NCBI RefSeq assembly: GCF_027596085.1
Contig: NC_072460.1
Span: 8,542,231 to 8,606,230, forward strand
Origin: Anoplopoma fimbria
Lineage: Eukaryota > Chordata > Actinopteri > Perciformes > Anoplopomatidae
Direction of reading: 5' to 3'
DNA: 64,000 bases
Shown here: positions 1-13,400 of the stretch, one piece after another
Layout of the letters: each line of letters starts with the position of its first letter
How positions within the stretch are numbered: position 1 is the stretch's first letter
Translations under genes and position numbers: made by a program
The notes under the pieces: model-generated
The model's input: only the letters and a program-made list of their open reading frames with translations
Database searches by the model: none
Told to the model about the DNA's origin: nothing

Positions 1-1346
1 TTCTCACACCTGGATTTGGGGATCCTCTGCCATTCTTCCTTGCAGATCCTCTCCAGTTCTGTCAGGTTGGATGGTGAACGTTGGTGGACAGCCATTTTCA
101 GGTCTCTCCAGAGATGCTCAATTGGGTTTAGGTCAGGGCTCTGGCTGGGCCAGTCAAGAATGGTCACAGACTTGTTCCGAAGCCACTCCTTTGTTATTTT
201 AGCTGTGTGCTTCGGGTCATTGTCTTGTTGGAAGGTGAACCTTCGGCCCAGTCTGAGGTCCTGAGCACTCTGGAGGAGGTTTTCTTCCAGGATATCTCTG
301 TACTTGGCCGCATTCATCTTTCCTTCAATTGCAACCAGTCGTCCTGTCCCTGCAGCTGAAAAACACCCCCATAGCATGATGCTGCCACCACCATGTTTCA
401 CTGTTGGGATTGTATTGGGCAGGTGATGAGCAGTGCCTGGTTTTCTCCACACATACCGCTTAGAATTAACGCCAAAAGTTTAATCTTGGTCTCATCAGAC
501 CAGAGAATCTTATTTCTCATAGTTTGGGAGTCCTCCATGTGTTTTTTGGCAAACTCTATGCGGGCTTTCATATGTCTTGCACTGAGGAGAGGCTTCCGTC
601 GGGCCACTCTGCCATAAAGCCCCGACTGGTGGAGGGCTGCAGTGATAGTTGACTTTGTGGAACTTTCTCCCATCTCCCTACTGCATCTCTGGAGCTCAGC
701 CACAGTGATCTTTGGGTTCTTCTTTACCTCTCTCACCAAGGCTCTTCTCCCACGATTGCTCAGTTTGGCTGGACGGCCAGGTCTAGGAAGAGTTCTGGTC
801 ATCCCATACTTCTTCCATTTAAGGATTATGGAGGCCACTGTGCTCTTAGGAACCTTGAGTGCTGCAGAAATTCTTTTGTAACCTTGGCCAGATCTGTGCC
901 TTGCCACAATTCTGTCTCTGAGCTCCTTGGGCAGTTCCTTCGACCTCATGATTCTCATTTGTTCTGACATGCACTGTGAGCTGTAAGGTCTTATATAGAC
1001 AGGTGTGTGCCTTTCCTAATCAAGTCCAATCAGTTTAATTAAACACAGCTGGACTCCAATGAAGGAGTAGAACCATCTCAAGGAGGATCAGAAGAAATGG
1101 ACAGCATGTGAGTTAAATATGAGTGTCACAGCAAAGGGTCTGAATACTTATGACCATGTGATATTTCAGTTTTTCTTTTTTAATAAATTTGCAAAAATGT
1201 CTACATTTCTGGTTTTTTCTGTCAAGATGGGTTGCTGAGTGTACATTAATGGGGAAAAAAATGAACTTTTTCGATTTTAGCAAATGGCTGCAATGAAACA
1301 AAGAGTGAAAAATTTAAAGGGGTCTGAATACTTTCCGTACCCACTG
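1..1346 (-). mobile_element. Tc1/mariner-like DNA transposon relic, left part cut off by window edge
   Basis: The right end has a terminal inverted repeat finishing in ...CCCACTG followed by a TA dinucleotide (1347-1348), the usual Tc1 target duplication. A second, inner copy of the motif GGTCTGAATACTT lies near 1137-1150, so the end has the IR/DR double-repeat layout of fish Tc1 elements. The minus strand between them encodes a transposase. The sequence at the window start still reads [12 protein letters not shown], near the transposase C-terminus, so only the distal repeat is missing. It sits downstream of the last visible mthfr exon, presumably in intron 7. Confidence 0.9.
398..970 (-). 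pseudogene. Tc1-like transposase, frameshifted
   Basis: The open part begins MSEQMRIMRSKELPKELRD and covers the paired-like helix-turn-helix DNA-binding region (about residues 10-105, including GRPAKLSNRGRRALVREVKK) and the start of the DDE catalytic domain, with the first aspartate in the motif ILWSDETKI near residue 157. Just after this motif, around 470-490, one base is missing relative to the usual family reading, so the protein ends about 30 residues later in the wrong frame. Downstream homology continues in another frame to the window edge. It cannot make active transposase. Tc1 transposases are normally about 340 aa. The ORFs on the plus strand here are shadows. Confidence 0.85.
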
Positions 1347-2150
1347 TAAAACACAACATTATAGGACGCCTAATGCTCTGGTCCCTGTACTGCTGTGGTC
1401 CTCTGATCAATGTGTGGTTCACCTTTAGAGACAGACGTTAAATAAAAGACCAGTAAGGAAAAACACGTTTCCCCACATGCCTTTGGTGACCGAAACTAGT
1501 TTGTTCTTTTTGTCTCCAAGCAGTGTCTATTTCTGGTCACTTTTCACACCAATTTTGATTATTTTGTGAAGGTCCATTACATACATATAAAGATGATCGT
1601 CTGCTAAATGACTGTAATGTAATGTAATGTAATGTAATGTAATGTAATGATCCTTTAAACTTTGGACAGAGCCAGCTAACAGCTACACACAGGTATCAGG
1701 TTGAGATTCAAATAAACATCTCACTCTCAGTGAAAAAGCAAATCAATATTTACAATAACAGTTGAACTATTCCTTCAATTGAGATTGATAATTTAGATGA
1801 AAGTTTTAAAGTGTAATCTGGTTAACCAATCGTAGCACTGATCGTGGTTTTGCATCTCTGCTGCCTTAAGGGCAAACTGTACAAGATACCTTTATCCAGG
1901 ATTAGCTTATCAACCTGGGTTCCTAGAGTCAAGTGAGTTGAATGAGAATTAACAGGAGATCATATCCAAACTCTCTCATCATACCACACGACAACATCTG
2001 TATGTTTTCCTCGTCGTTCAGTCTCTCACTAAAATCCACATTCAGACTAACTTAGACTAGCTAGCTAACAAGGACACAGGAGAACAACACATGCCGTCAG
2101 TGTGTCCTCTGAGGAACGGCATCAGTCATGGACAGAGAAAGCTGGTCTAC
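1347..2150. other. mthfr intron 7 sequence, with (TAATG)n microsatellite
   Basis: Non-coding sequence follows the donor of the last visible mthfr exon. A pentanucleotide repeat (TAATG)n lies at about 1613-1650, preceded by GTCTGCTAAATGACTG, which looks like the tail of a dispersed repeat. I searched the minus strand for the next mthfr exon (expected motifs like TCLPWND and QGILTINSQP) and did not find it. Confidence 0.6.
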
Positions 2151-5100
2151 CTTGTGTCCGCTGAGGTTCGGTTGGGCCGTGATGTAGCAGGTGAAGACCT
2201 CATAGACGCTCTCTTCATTCTTCAGCTCCTCGCCCCACATCTGCAGCAGAGCATCTTTGGATGACTTGCTCTTTAAGTAGAACAGGTAGTAGTCATTTAA
2301 CTCGCCAAAGGCTGGAGAAGAGGAATTTCCCCTGAAGACATGAATGACAGAAAAGCTTTTTAGTCGCTTGACAGAAGGTTTCTTCACCACATTAATGAGG
2401 AGATATACATTGTAAGTATAATGAAACCTTTTGAGTTCATGTGTAATTGTACCATCTGCCGTTGGGGAACTCGTCCCAGTCCTGGGTCCTGTAGATGTAG
2501 CTCTTGGGCCTGGATGCCCAGAAGATGGGTCGAACATCTTCTACCTTCCGTTTGGGATGAGCACTTACCGCCCAGGGAAGAGGCCGCCTGGCAGAGAACA
2601 CAAGCTCTGAAACACTGGACCATTCTGAATGAATGAAATCTCAAGGAGCTGTTTAGGCTCTTTGAGATATCTGGCTTCACTCATCCGAACACTGCTGATC
2701 CAGGATAACTTTCCTATCCAACTATGAGAGAGGCAGGGTTTATAATACACAGCCAATCATTTGCTACGTTCAGGATACAGAGAGCAGCATGTTTTATGGA
2801 ATATGATGATAATATTGATTTCAAGTAAATTGACTGAAATTTACAGCAAGTTAAAGAACAGCACAAGAATATAAAAGAAACATAAATACAATTTGATTAA
2901 ATGAATAACCAAAATGACCAAAATGTATCAATTAGCCTTGAATGAAAAAAAGTAATGTTATTAATATTTGTGTTGTTCTCTTTTTCCCCCAAAACTATTA
3001 AAATAAATAAATGTTTTTTACAGGATAAAAAGATTGGATTTTGATACAAAAAATGATAATTTCATTTGTCTTTTTCCCCCGCACATTGTTAAACAGGTGC
3101 ACAATATGACCAGTGATGTGATCTGAAAGAGTGAAAGGTTTTTTTCATTTTATCTGGACTTTAACATTAATACTGTAGTAGAGTACAGCGTCTACTATAA
3201 AAAGGTGGTGATTATCTAGCTGCTGTAGATCTCATGTTTTAGAACCAGAGTGGAACACTGATATAACTGATTGACTGCATCTCCAAGTGCAACGGATCAC
3301 CATGCAAAGTCTCTCTACTGGTTTATCATGACATGACTGACCTGGGGTCCTCTATCCACATTCCCAGCTGTCGCAGAACCTCCATGATGGCGACCTCTCG
3401 ATTCAGCGTGTAGAAGTGGAGGCCGGGTACCTTGCCGCTGTCCAGCAGCACGCGGCACATCTCCACCGCCTGCTGGACTCCGTAGTTACGGATAGCAGCG
3501 TCGTTGTCTTTGATAGGCTCGATGACTCTGGTGATCTCCTCTGGTATCTCCAGCTTCGACAGCTTCACAAGCTGACGCAGAGACTGGTAACCCTGGAGAG
3601 GAACAGGTTAAAGCCCAGCTTCATCCCAGTGGATGGTCGGTTTGAAATTATTTGATAATAGAGAGCAACAACGCATTTCTTTAAAAGGGTACACATACAC
3701 AGCCTGGCTGCAGGTAGAAATTTGGATTTTATTTTTTCAGGTTTGTGGTGAGAACTTTTTTAATTGTTAAATTCCATTGTAATAAATATATTTAACTAAC
3801 CCTCATCCACAGTGTCCATTCCCGTACTTATCATGACCTAGGAGTCGAGTTAGGCAGAGGTCATATCACTGTCTATGAGGCTAAAACCTCCAGGTTGCAG
3901 ACGGGAAATGATGTGGTGATACCCAGATATCTGAGAGTTTGATTTCCCCATTACGCCCATAGCAGTGTATTTGAGATAAGCTCAGCAAATTCATCAGATG
4001 ACCTCTACTCTTGATCAAACCCTGGGAAGACTTAAAACAAGAGGAAAGGCAAAGAAAACCAAACATAGTCCTAGAGCAGCAGCACAGCGAAATCCTTGAA
4101 ATTAGACTACGGGGAACACAACAAAACAAAGCCCTGTTCAGCCTGTCATCAGTCACAACATGTTCACATGAAAAGCTGCTGATAATGAATCTACCTTTTG
4201 ATATTTAACATTCTAATACCCAATATATTAGCAACTGTACAATCTTCTAGATTTAGTCTGCCAATGTTCGTCTATCACTTCGTCTATCACTTTTATTTCA
4301 CCCAATTACTGAGGCTGAACAACAAATTTGATCCTTACAGTATATTAATGTGTGTGTGAGACAGAGAACTAAGAGGACATTTGAGTTATGAGAAAAAGAA
4401 TTATAAGTCTTTGATATTACAGCGTCATCACAAATGAAAATGTAGTGTAATTAGCTAACCTCTGCTTGCACCAACAAAAGGGAATGACGACCAAAACAAC
4501 AGAGAGAAGACCTGGAAGCAGCAGTGACTCACCTGAATGGGGAAGATTCCAGGTAGGATGGGACAGGTGATACCAATCGCCCTGCAGTCATCCAGGAACT
4601 TGAGGAAAGTGTCTGCCCTGAAGAACAGCTGGGTGATGATGAAGTCTGCTCCGGCGTCCACCTTCTCCTTCAGGTGTCGCAGATCCTCCTCGTAGCTGTC
4701 TGCCTCAGGGTGGCCTGTGGGGTAACCTGGACATAGAGACAGACCCGAATCACTGACTGCGTCAAATGGAGTTACACTTAAACTGCTCTCTACTGATGTG
4801 GAGGCCGAGAACATACCAGCGACACAGATGTCAAAGTAGTCCTCGAACTCTGATCGGATATGTTTGACGAGGTCGGTGGCATAGTTGAAGCCTTCCTCCT
4901 CTTCCTCCCAGTCTGCTCCCACTGGGTCTGCGGAACGATCACAATACAACACCTTAGCTGGCAGCCACATGTTAGAGGATCTCCAAGGCTACTGTCTAAC
5001 GTCCAACTCTGATGTAAATCATCCCCGTATCTGAGTGTAACAATGTCGAATGAATCAGCAGGACAGAGACATATAAAGCCTGATCTATTTCCAGTACTTT

Positions 5101-6483
5101 GTTTAGTTAAGCCAGCTGTCAAAACGGGCCTTTGACCTCTGCTAAAACACTGGAGGCACAATGCTGTGAGAAATTGAAAAGTGCACTAAAGAAATGAAGA
5201 TGCAGCCTGCCTTTTAACGGTTACGTTTCTACTCCACACTGTCCAGGCAACGCTACCTTTCCTCTCCTCTTAACTGAGAATGGCTTGCAGAAGCAAGTGA
5301 GCTACTCTGTTGTGAACAGAAACTGGAAGAAACTAAGTAGTAAACAATTCCCTCTCCATAATACAACCCCTTCTTAAATTCAGAATGTAGACACACGTCA
5401 TCTCTGCTACCTCCCCTTAGTGCCATGATGTTCTTGAGGCCCAGGTGCTTTGCTTTGGCCAGGTAGCCAGTGATATTCTGTTTGGTCTGGTTGCAGCAGG
5501 TCAAGTGTAGGACGCTCTCCAGGCCACAATAATTGACCGCTGTGCTGGCGATCATCATAGAGGACGTCTCCTTGTCTGATCCGGGGTCCCCTGCTGGATG
5601 CCAGGTGATGTCAATGAACAGGGGCCCCCCGGTGCCCATACGGTCAAATCTGAAAAAAACAACAAAACAAATGGTCCAGATTATATTGTAGACAATTCTT
5701 GAGTGGTAAAGGCTAATTACATACTGTATGTTGAAATCCCAATGTGAATTACCTGGTTAAATAAAGGTTTATTAATAAAAGATTACATAGTAACAATGGG
5801 CCACGTAAAGTACAAGCAAACTAAGCTTTTGAAAATGGAGCTGCAAGGATTAGGAGCATCCTCTTGGAGCTACCGGTCTACAAGTGTTAGACTAGAGATT
5901 GTGCTAATGCCAAATGATATTTTTTATATAGCATGAAGACTTTTAACCAAATCGTTTAAACATGTCCTTTTTAAACATGTCCTTGTGTCTCGCTTTTGTA
6001 TGACCTTTGCTGATTCTAAGATCATCACTTTTCACTTCCCTGATCGGGTTTGGTTCTTTATTTAAGTCTTTTTTTACTCACTTCTTTGATCAGGTATCTT
6101 AAATACAGATCAAACCGCTGATAGATAAAATAACATGTACAAGAGAATGTATAAATTGACTTCGGGCACGTGGGGAAAAAAAATAAAAACATTAACATTG
6201 AACTCTGCAGGTAAAGTGTTTATTTCACATGCCTTGAGATGAGGTTAACGGCTCCGCTGGCCGTGCGAGGAGGGAAGAACTCCAGCGAGAACCAGCGGTC
6301 TCCGGACTCCATCCTCCTCCGCATCTTGTCCCGCAGCCTGTCGGAGCGGTCCACGTCCAGCACCGGCGTGGAGCACCGGGAGCTCTCCTTGGAGCTCTCC
6401 CCGCCGCTGTTGCTGGCCCCGCTGCTGGAGTCGCTCTTGCACGGCTGTAGACTGCCTTCCCCTCGCTGAACCTGGTTCACCAT
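2151..6483 (-). CDS. mthfr: Methylenetetrahydrofolate reductase, first 454 codons (3' part outside window)
   Basis: Cytosolic flavoprotein that reduces 5,10-methylene-THF to 5-methyl-THF with NADPH, supplying methionine synthesis. Coding exons, in transcript order: 6233-6483, 5411-5649, 4817-4927, 4533-4726, 3342-3592, 2453-2587, 2151-2331; all phases join without a stop. The start [11 protein letters not shown] is followed by a Ser-rich regulatory segment with SSRCSTP; its Thr39 matches human phospho-Thr34. Glu68 in FSLEFFPPR corresponds to catalytic Glu63. Ala227 in [11 protein letters not shown] corresponds to human Ala222, the site of the A222V variant. NEESVYEVF keeps the Glu equivalent to human E429. 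The TIM-barrel domain is complete (about residues 45-340); the linker and the start of the SAM-binding regulatory domain follow. About 200 residues are missing beyond position 2151. The first intron uses a GC donor. An acceptor 14 bases before the ATG implies a non-coding first exon upstream. Confidence 0.97.
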
Positions 6484-6524
6484 CGCGGCGAATTATACTG
6501 AAAAAAAAAAAAAAAAAAAAAAAA
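6484..6524 (-). promoter_or_regulatory. mthfr: mthfr 3' splice site with a 24-base poly-T tract, ahead of the start codon
   Basis: On the minus strand a run of 24 T (6501-6524 as A on the plus strand) ends in CAG at 6498-6500, followed by 14 bases of leader and the ATG at 6483. This is a textbook polypyrimidine tract plus acceptor, so the initiator exon is not the first exon. The non-coding first exon should lie between about 6600 and 7800, but I could not fix its donor. Confidence 0.7.
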
Positions 6525-7876
6525 GAATACACACAAATAATCTTTTTCCGACTCTGTTTCGTCAATAATCAGAGTTTTTTTTTTTTGTTTTTTTTAGCTA
6601 TAACTTTACTTGGACAACATGAGAGCAAAGCTTTTTTTTTGTTGTTGTTGTTGTTTTGCCCCCTCACAGATAGTGCCACATAGTGCAACGAGACGCTCGT
6701 TTTATACCCATGTGTAACACGCATGCACGCGCACATGCACGTAAAAAAGTGTGCCAGTAAACTTTATTCGGAGCCTGCTAGCTCTTCTTCGGCTGGGCAC
6801 AGCTAACGTTAGCTACGTGATGTGAACCCACTGGTCGAACAGAGACGTGCAAAAGTAGCGTGAACTCACGCTCACAGTACTACAGTACCGAGCCTGAAGC
6901 TAAACCCGGTCACATGCTGCGTGTGCTGCGGGGAGGGAAAGCGTGCATCTCCCACCTTGCCGGCTGTCTCTGTGTTGTCAGGTCACCGTTGTTGTGTCGA
7001 AGTCTGTTCCCTCTCCCACACCGTCCTTATCCAAGAACGAGCATTAGCTGCGACAGCGTGGGAGACCCCCCCCCAAAAAAAACCCAGAGCGCTCCCGAGT
7101 ATCCGAAGCAGCGATGCCGTGTGGTGGGCGTCAACGACACCGTGCTGCATTCACAGCGGGTCGTTCCTACGGGGACCCGTGAAAGCAACGCACTCCTCTC
7201 CTAGTGTGTGTTCTTGAGAAAGTTATACATATGACATAGGAGTATACAAACTTTGTCCCGCAGCGTTAACCTGTGTGCTTCGTTATTCAGTTGAGTTTGA
7301 CATGTCTTGTCAACCCGGGAGATTGTAACCAAATGCTGAATCTTGATTTTTTTTAAAGTCAACGTAAACATTTTTTAATTTTGTAACGTGTTTCCACATA
7401 GTGGGGGATTTAAATATTATATGCACAATTACAAATTCAGCTCCTTTTGTTTTTTTGTAATATCAATGGGGTAATAATTCACCACATATTTTCTTCCCCT
7501 CATCAGAGTATAGGATGTGTTTATGCCAGAATACAGGCTTGTGCGTAGAGTACACGCAGGTTTGACTGTTTTGAACAATCTTCCGTCTTTTGCGTCACAT
7601 GCAATTGTAGGGGAGCTCATGCTGCATTTAGTGTCGTGGGGAATATATACGTTCAAAGCTTGAAACTATATTATGAACAAATATTTTAAAACCAAATGTT
7701 AGGACACAGCGACAGCGTGCACCTCTTGTTTTCTATAAAAACGTGTTGTCCGATGTACAACCCGCAAAATATGTTTTTTTCTTTTAGGTTATTATAGCCA
7801 TTTTGATCTTTTTAGACTTAGGCAAAGTTGACGGTTTTACAACACACCCTAAACGCAGCATGACACAACAGCGAAG
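6525..7876. promoter_or_regulatory. Head-to-head mthfr/clcn6 intergenic interval, likely bidirectional promoter
   Basis: The initiator codons of mthfr (minus) and clcn6 (plus) are only 1.39 kb apart and divergent. The middle (about 6860-7200) is CpG-richer than the flanks and holds no TATA box that I can place, which fits a housekeeping CpG-type promoter serving both genes. In human the two genes also start back to back. The short ORFs in this stretch are not conserved-looking and are left out. Confidence 0.6.
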
Positions 7877-10387
7877 ATGGCGTGTTGTGGAAACTGTTTT
7901 TGTTGCCAATGTTGCTGCAGAGAAGGGGAGACAAGGACGCCCGAGGAACTGGTAAATAAATACATTATAATTGGTCAAAAGGAGGATCTTTTGATTATTT
8001 TATAATGGGATATTTTTCTTCAGAGGGTCTCCTGAGATCTGCACAGTGCCCCTACTCTGGCTTGCTCCACCCTGCTGCTCAGAGGCTGGGTTCTGGTGCT
8101 CTGTAGCTTTTGCAAACCACAGTGACCTTAAGCCCATTCAGGGGGTAATCCTCCTTACCCTGTAACTTTGCCTCATGGGGATATAGTTTGCTGTTTGCCT
8201 CATGCTTATGGAGAGAAAGCCCTCAGGATCAAACGCCATTCTAGAAATTTTGCAATTTAGGACTTCCTTTCTTTTTTAAATAAAGCTATTTTACCCTCCC
8301 TAACACCATTTAGTCCTTTAAAAGGCTTATCAGAATCCCTGCGTCAGTTTAGCATGCACATTTCATGCAGTTTTTCAGTTTTGACAACTCCTTTATACCT
8401 ATAGTCATCTTCCATCCAACTCAGTTGTGTGGAAGATTTGTTATCAATATTCCTAATGTACCTGTATACCATATCATGTCTTGAAGCTAAGTGAGTTTAC
8501 TCTCAGTCAGGCGTTTGCATTTCCAAAATAAGTCAACTTTCTATCACAGTCTGAATCCGGCGTGTTCTTCTAACCATTCAATGATGGAGATGCAAGGTGA
8601 ACATTTACATATTGCTGCATAACCTGTGTGTGTGTAGCTGAATTCCCTTTTCATTTTTGGGTTTAATCTCCTGTTACCTGTCCCTGCTGAAGGTGTCAAT
8701 AGTTAAATTTCCCTCTTTTCTTCCTCAAGACAATCCTTGGGGAATTCCGAGATGAAGAAGACGAGATTTTACCCAGGAAAGATTATGAGGTGAGAAACTT
8801 GTGAAAACCATAATTCAGAGAAATATCTCCAGTCGGTGTTGACACATTGCTGCCTCTGGTACAAATGAGAGTCAATAGGTGTCTGAACCCAGGTACTAGT
8901 TACACCGTATTTGTGTTGGCTTTAACAGAGCTTGGATTATGATCGCTGCATCAATGAGCCCTATGTGGAGGTTCTGGAGGGGATGGACAACAAGGTGAGA
9001 TAAGTTAAATGTGTCTGTTTTTGAGTCATTGCTCAGATGTGGACAGCATTTCTAGAGATCGTGTAGATTGGATTTGAGTTGTGTAACTTCTCAGGTCTTC
9101 TGATAATAAAAAGTAATATCTATTTTTTAGGCTAGATGTGCTCTGTAATGTGCTACGGTGTTTCTCTAGCCTTCTTCATGGGGGGACGAACTACTGACAA
9201 ATGAACTCGGCTCCTCTGAATATTAAACCAGGTGTTCCACAGGGATTTATTTTAGAATTATTTTTGTTCTTAATACACAAAATGTGGTATAGCCTAATGT
9301 TTCAAAACTGGTTTCTAATCTTTGATATGTGGACAGCAATTTATTTTTCTTATTCTTACATAATTCTACTCTGAATGAGGAACTTAATTACCTACAGCAG
9401 CTTTAGTTAAATACTCTTCCACTCCGTGTTCAAAAAACAAAATTCCTTTAGTTTAGTTAAACCACAAGTGTAAATGTTTATGGAGATTATGGGAAAGATT
9501 TCTTGGAGTAGTGAAAACTCAAGTATGCTTCAGAGATATGGTATAATTCATGTATTAAACATATTCGGAGGTTCCATGTGCTCTCTTCAGTCACCGTGGT
9601 AGCAATCATATCATACAGATGAAGTTGAGAGCGAGAAATGAAATGCTGTCAGTTGGTGTATGCAAACATAGAATGGGGATACAAAAATCACAAGAAAACT
9701 CCAATGCACTCTCTTTTAAACAATTAAAATGCCTTTATTGTAATTTCATCGTAATGTTAGACCTTAAAAACTAAAACTAAAATAGGGATATTTGTATTCC
9801 ATTGCTTTATACTGTTGTATTAGGGTCATGTGACAAAAACAACTCAGAGGTCTTAGATAAAAGTTTGAGGGGAAAAAAGAGTCACAGATTCAAATCCACA
9901 ATATAAAGAAAGTCATTTTAAAAATATAATTATTATTCTCAATTTGAGATATACTATGTCTAACATTTTTATGAAATGTTCTTTTCATCTGCCAATAGAA
10001 AGCCAAGAGGTATGAAGCAGTCCGGTGGATGATGATGTTCGCTATCGGAGTCACAGTGGGTCTGGTAGGTGCATTGTGGAGACCTCGGTCTATCTTTGCT
10101 AGATTCCAACATGTTGCAGATGACCAGGGAGTTTTGTCTTCATGTCTCTCTCAGGTTGGCCTGTTTGTGGATTTCTTTGTGCGCCTCTTCAGCAAAATCA
10201 AATTTACCGTGGTTGGTGATTGTATCCTTTAACATGCCTCTGCACATTTGTAAACGCAAAACACAGCTGAGTTCAATGATCAACAGGAGCTTTTATGAAA
10301 ATAATGGATTCTTAAAATCAAATTTGTGATGGGCTGTCTACAACAGAGTGTTAGAGTCACAGAAAGTCGTGATAAAGTCGTATGAGA

Positions 10388-10423
<36 letters not shown>

Positions 10424-13400
10424 TGTATGTAAATGAAGTTGTATTGCTACAGTAACATAACTCTGACAACAATAGATGGATGGGTAGTCTCACCTGTAAT
10501 TCTAAGGAGACAGTGTTCTCCTCAGTGCTGCTGCTAGTTCTACCTTAGCTGATTTCCTCCAGCTGTGGAGAAGTGCAGCGACAAAGGCTGTCTCCCTCTG
10601 TCTCTGCTGGAGCTCCTAGCATTCAACATGACCTTCGTCTTCATCGCCAGTGTGCTGGTCCTCATTGAGGTAGGTTTGCTCAGATACAGTAAGTTTTCAA
10701 ATTCCAATTTAGGTTTCTTTTCTGCTAATATTTATGTGTGACTTGGACCTGAGCTAGAACCTGTATCGACAGGTACAGAAATATTCCCTCCTGGAACTCC
10801 GTCAAAGATGATGTCATCATGTGCACAGATTGTAAAGCCCTCTGAGGCAAATTTGTAATTTGTGATTCTGGGCTATACAAAATAAACTGAATTGAATTGA
10901 ATTGAATTGAAAGAAAAAACAGACTTCAAGCGGAAGTGTATTTGTTAGAAATGAAATTCTAGCATTAGATCTAACCACTTGTGAGAAACATCTCCACATA
11001 ACAAATAATGAGCCAAACACAACAGTACACGTAAGCATGTGCAGTTTATTGTCATCACTTAACAGGATTTCTAAGCGATAAAGCCCTTAAAGTGTTTGAC
11101 CCCATTTCTACCTGGTATCAGAAGGTTGTGATATGTTGAGTCATTTTGTCATACTAGGGAATACACCAACCTGTAGAACATGCTTTATGTTCGTGTCCTG
11201 TTTTCAGCCAGTAGCTGCAGGCTCGGGCATCCCGGAAATCAAAAGTTACTTGAACGGAGTGAAGATTCCAGGAATTGTCAGGCTGAGAACCTTTTTCTGC
11301 AAAGCTGCGGGAGTCCTGTTCAGTGTGGCTGGAGGTAAAGTACAAGTTCAAAATGTAGCGTGTACAAGAACTGTTACTTGACTGAAGTGGCTGAGAGCTG
11401 GCGTTCTGCAATTCGGTGAATCTCAAGCACACATGAAATAATACTGTACAGAGGTTCAGTGCAGCTAACACAGGAGCAAAAGGCCTTTAATCAGGATGAG
11501 ATGTTGCAGATGAAATAAAGACGCAGGTGCTGAGTCTGCATCAGGGATGAGCAGGTTGGTGGACAGTGCCTCTGACTCAGTGTGTGTGTCCACTCAGGTC
11601 TGTTTGTGGGGAAAGAAGGTCCGATGATACACAGTGGAGCCATAGTGGGAGCTGGCCTTCCTCAGGTACACCGCCACACGTCCTGAACACTGACGAGTAC
11701 AACTGATTCTGCTGTTATGCTGAGATTACATTTATTTTTTAACCCATTGTATGTACGTCTTAATTGACATTGTTATGATTTTATGAATACAGTATATATA
11801 TAACCTTTATTTAACCATGTAAGATCCCACTAAAATCAAACTCTCATTTCCTCAGGAGACTTCACAAAGATAGCAGCAATACAGATAGGACTAAACACTA
11901 CAATATATTCAATTACATAGTTACTAGATAAAATAAAAAAAGAGAACCTAGTTTTTGTACTTAATGCTTCCATGCACAGGATTTGAAAATGTCCAACTTT
12001 GACATGTCTTAAGGATTCACAAGTTTTAAAGGTTGTCTTAAACAGTTCATGTGCCCACATGAACGTCGAAACAGGTTTTACTTGCTGCAAGTTATTATTC
12101 TTCCTGTTCATACTGGCCATGAAACGATCTCTTCTTAACACACTCTTTACACTTTCATTGTAAAGAGAAATGACTGTTAAAGAGTAACTAAATCCACAAA
12201 CCACTCTTTTCAGCTGAAAACTATTGCATCCAAATCATGACATTGTAGTACAAAGTATTTGGATTTTACATATTTTTTAAATTTTTATTATATTCTGTAA
12301 CTGTAGCATGAAAGCATGGTGGAATTAGCAAGCTAGCTGGCTAACTAGCCGGCCAGTAAAGGAGTAAACATTGAAGATCGTAATGCTTCATCCACACACT
12401 CATGTCACAGTGTGGGAAAGCACACTGCTATCACCAGATAATCAGTCCATGAGATGGATTCCCCAGATTTTTTGATGATGGCTTATATTAAGAAAAGAGA
12501 GAAAGGTTTGTGCTACAATGTAATGCTACACTTGCAAAAAAAAAAAAGGCATAACAATAAACGTGAGTGAGAGCGTGTTTTAGCCCCCGTCCCCCTAGTT
12601 ACTCTTTAAATGGTTAAACAGACTCTGATGATGTTATAATATGTTGTAAATGTCCCTGCTGCGGGACTAATAAAGGATTATCTTATCTTATCTTATCTTA
12701 TAATGGCTGAAGTGTGCTCACCACATATTTTCTTCCCCTATCAGTTTCAGAGCATCTCTTTCAGGAGGATCAAATTTGATTTTCCCTACTTCCGCAGTGA
12801 CAGGTATTGCTGCGCTACACAGTTTTTATTAACTGTGTATTATTAACTATTATTAATTATTGTAATTTTTTTACTATGTCTCTTGTTTGCACTATCCTCT
12901 CTGCAGCTGTAATCCTGCAAATTTCCCCGCTGTGGGACTAATAAATGATTATCTTATCTTATCTTATCTTATCTTATCTTATCTTATCTTGTAAACACTG
13001 TTCACTGCTTCCTCAGAAGTCATAATATGGGGCAAGTACTGTCAAGCATAGCTCATCCTGTTGTCTTTACTGTTTCTCAGGGACAAGCGAGACTTTGTGT
13101 CAGCGGGTGCTGCTGCTGGAGTAGCTGCTGCCTTTGGTGCTCCTATAGGTGGCACACTCTTCAGTCTGGAGGAGGGCTCCTCTTTCTGGAACCAGGCCCT
13201 CACTTGGAAAGTGGTACGTCACCTCATCCAATGAACACCAAGAGGGTCAAAACGTTGTGTTCTTTCTGCTGAATGTAGTTTTTTTAGCAACACTAGAGGC
13301 ACTCTATGCAGAGGCTAATGGTCCAAATCAAGAACTGATCATCCATTAGTAGATATACATCAAACATGAAGCAAACAAACCAGGGCTTTTCTCTGAAACA

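Noticed and set aside
1..1346. A functional transposase gene
   Set aside because: A one-base frameshift near 480 breaks the catalytic domain and the element is truncated by the window edge.
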